From Hydractinia symbiolongicarpus (lineage: Eukaryota; Cnidaria; Hydrozoa; Anthoathecata; Hydractiniidae): DNA of 64,000 nucleotides. Both the position numbers and the translations under genes were made by a program. The notes under the pieces were generated by a model. That model was not told the origin of the DNA, ran no database searches, and saw only the letters and a list, made by a program, of their open reading frames with translations. The DNA is taken from assembly GCF_029227915.1 (NCBI RefSeq), contig NC_079877.1, positions 19,433,851 to 19,497,850 on the forward strand. The letters run 5' to 3'. Below, piece by piece: positions 63,601 to 64,000 of this stretch (positions are counted from its first letter, which is position 1; each line of letters starts with the position of its first letter).

Positions 63601-64000
63601 TACGGCTTTTAGAAGGCTATGCACGTAGTTGACGGTGATATAAGGGTATGGCGCCAGGGAAAATGACTTTGGACGTTGTAGTCCTTTGAGACAGAGAGAA
63701 CTAGACCAATGGTACCATGCGCAAACTCGTGGAAATACGTGATTTTCGTGTAAGGCCTTAGTTAGGCTGCAAAATGCCATACTACGGCTGGTCGAAGGCT
63801 ATGCACGCAATTGCCGGTGATATAAGAGCATGGCGGGAAGGAAAACGAATTGGCACGTTGCAGTCCATTGAGAATGAAAGGACTAGACCAATGATACCAT
63901 GCGCAGGCTTGTGGAACCACGTAATTTACGTGTAAGGCCTTTATTAGGCCGCAAAGCCATATTACCCCTTTTAGAGGGCTATGCACGTAGTTGACGGTGA
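60442..64000 (+). repeat. Long duplicated block, copy 2, cut by window end
   Basis: Partner at +14,312/14,313 bp. It is still matching at the last base, so the duplication is longer than seen here. Private changes include GCCTAATGGC near 61,361, TTGACGTTGATATAAGG near 61,468 and GACTTTGAACG near 62,577. Confidence 0.87.

Larger units (their letters stand above)
1..64000 (+). repeat. Satellite DNA array, ~180-182 bp monomer, entire window
   Basis: The same unit recurs about every 182 bp from end to end. Its landmarks, in order, are AAGGCCTTTATTAGG, a CAAAAAGCC-type A-tract, ATATTACGGCTTTTAGAAGG, CTATGCACGTAGTTGACGG, TGATATAAGG, ATGGCGCCAAGG, AAAACGACTTGG, ACGTTGTAGTCC, a variable segment around GACTAGACCAATG, and CGTGGAACCACGTAATT. 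All monomers run in the same direction; I found no inversion, unique interval or mobile element. Dividing the window by the period gives about 352 monomers. Monomers differ mostly in the segment between GTAGTCC and ACGTGTAAGG, which defines at least nine recurrent variant types. This organisation is typical of eukaryotic centromeric, pericentromeric or subtelomeric satellites; which of these applies cannot be decided from the sequence. Confidence 0.98.

Noticed and set aside
437-63986. Many minus-strand open frames of 60-159 residues (66, 83, 86 and 126 residues most often)
   Set aside because: Each is the monomer read on the minus strand. Starts and stops recur every ~182 bp, neighbouring frames overlap by about 19 bp, and 182 is not a multiple of three. 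They carry no ribosome-binding or splice context, and private indels break them freely. I treat them as non-coding.
1-64000. CRISPR array
   Set aside because: The repeats are 180-182 bp with no short unique spacers; every base belongs to the repeating unit.
1-64000. Identity as primate alpha satellite or a named plant centromere repeat
   Set aside because: The length is not 171 bp, and the sequence does not match any consensus I can recall. No database search was possible, so the family is left unnamed.
1-64000. Window as an assembly artefact (false repetition)
   Set aside because: Copies carry private substitutions and indels at every level, which an artificial copy would not. Copy number in near-identical units, especially the 8-mer, could still be wrong.

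Overview
The whole 64 kb window is one uninterrupted satellite-DNA array. A monomer of about 180-182 bp is repeated head to tail roughly 350 times, always in the same orientation, from the first base to the last. I see no protein-coding gene, tRNA, rRNA, transposable element, CRISPR array, telomere repeat or unique sequence. The array runs off both ends, so its edges lie outside the window.

This is eukaryotic heterochromatin-type DNA, most likely centromeric, pericentromeric or subtelomeric. The evidence is the near-nucleosomal monomer length, the head-to-tail order and the multi-monomer higher-order repeats (HORs). I do not recognise the consensus. It is not the 171-bp primate alpha satellite, and I could not match it to any named plant or animal satellite from memory, so I name no organism. 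In a hand-counted monomer CpG is not depleted.

Layout. (1) 1-3,645: mixed variants; bases 1-497 resemble material otherwise found near 35-37 kb. (2) 3,646-6,911: tandem 9-monomer HOR (1,633 bp). (3) 6,912-10,344: mixed; it contains two malformed monomers and a copy of 1,480-3,218. (4) 10,345-15,197: tandem 11-monomer HOR (1,997 bp). (5) 13,325-24,216: two tandem copies of a 30-monomer unit (about 5.45 kb) whose first copy starts inside the 11-mer HOR. (6) 24,217-31,084: mosaic, with only short or scattered repeats and a change of variant family between about 25.0 and 27.4 kb. (7) 31,085-38,215: two different 9-monomer HORs. (8) 38,200-44,884: 13-mer and 5-mer HORs plus mosaic. (9) 44,885-64,000: overlapping 14/13-mer, 8-mer and 6-mer HORs, and long block copies 9,964 bp and about 14,312 bp apart. 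The last of these runs out of the window.

The many short open frames on both strands come from the monomer itself. Frame continuity is set by an A-tract that makes monomers 180, 181 or 182 bp long. The interest of the window lies in how the array evolved: nested unequal exchange, very recent duplications, one-monomer slips, and deletions that can serve as genealogical markers. HOR boundaries were read by eye and are good to about 20 bp.
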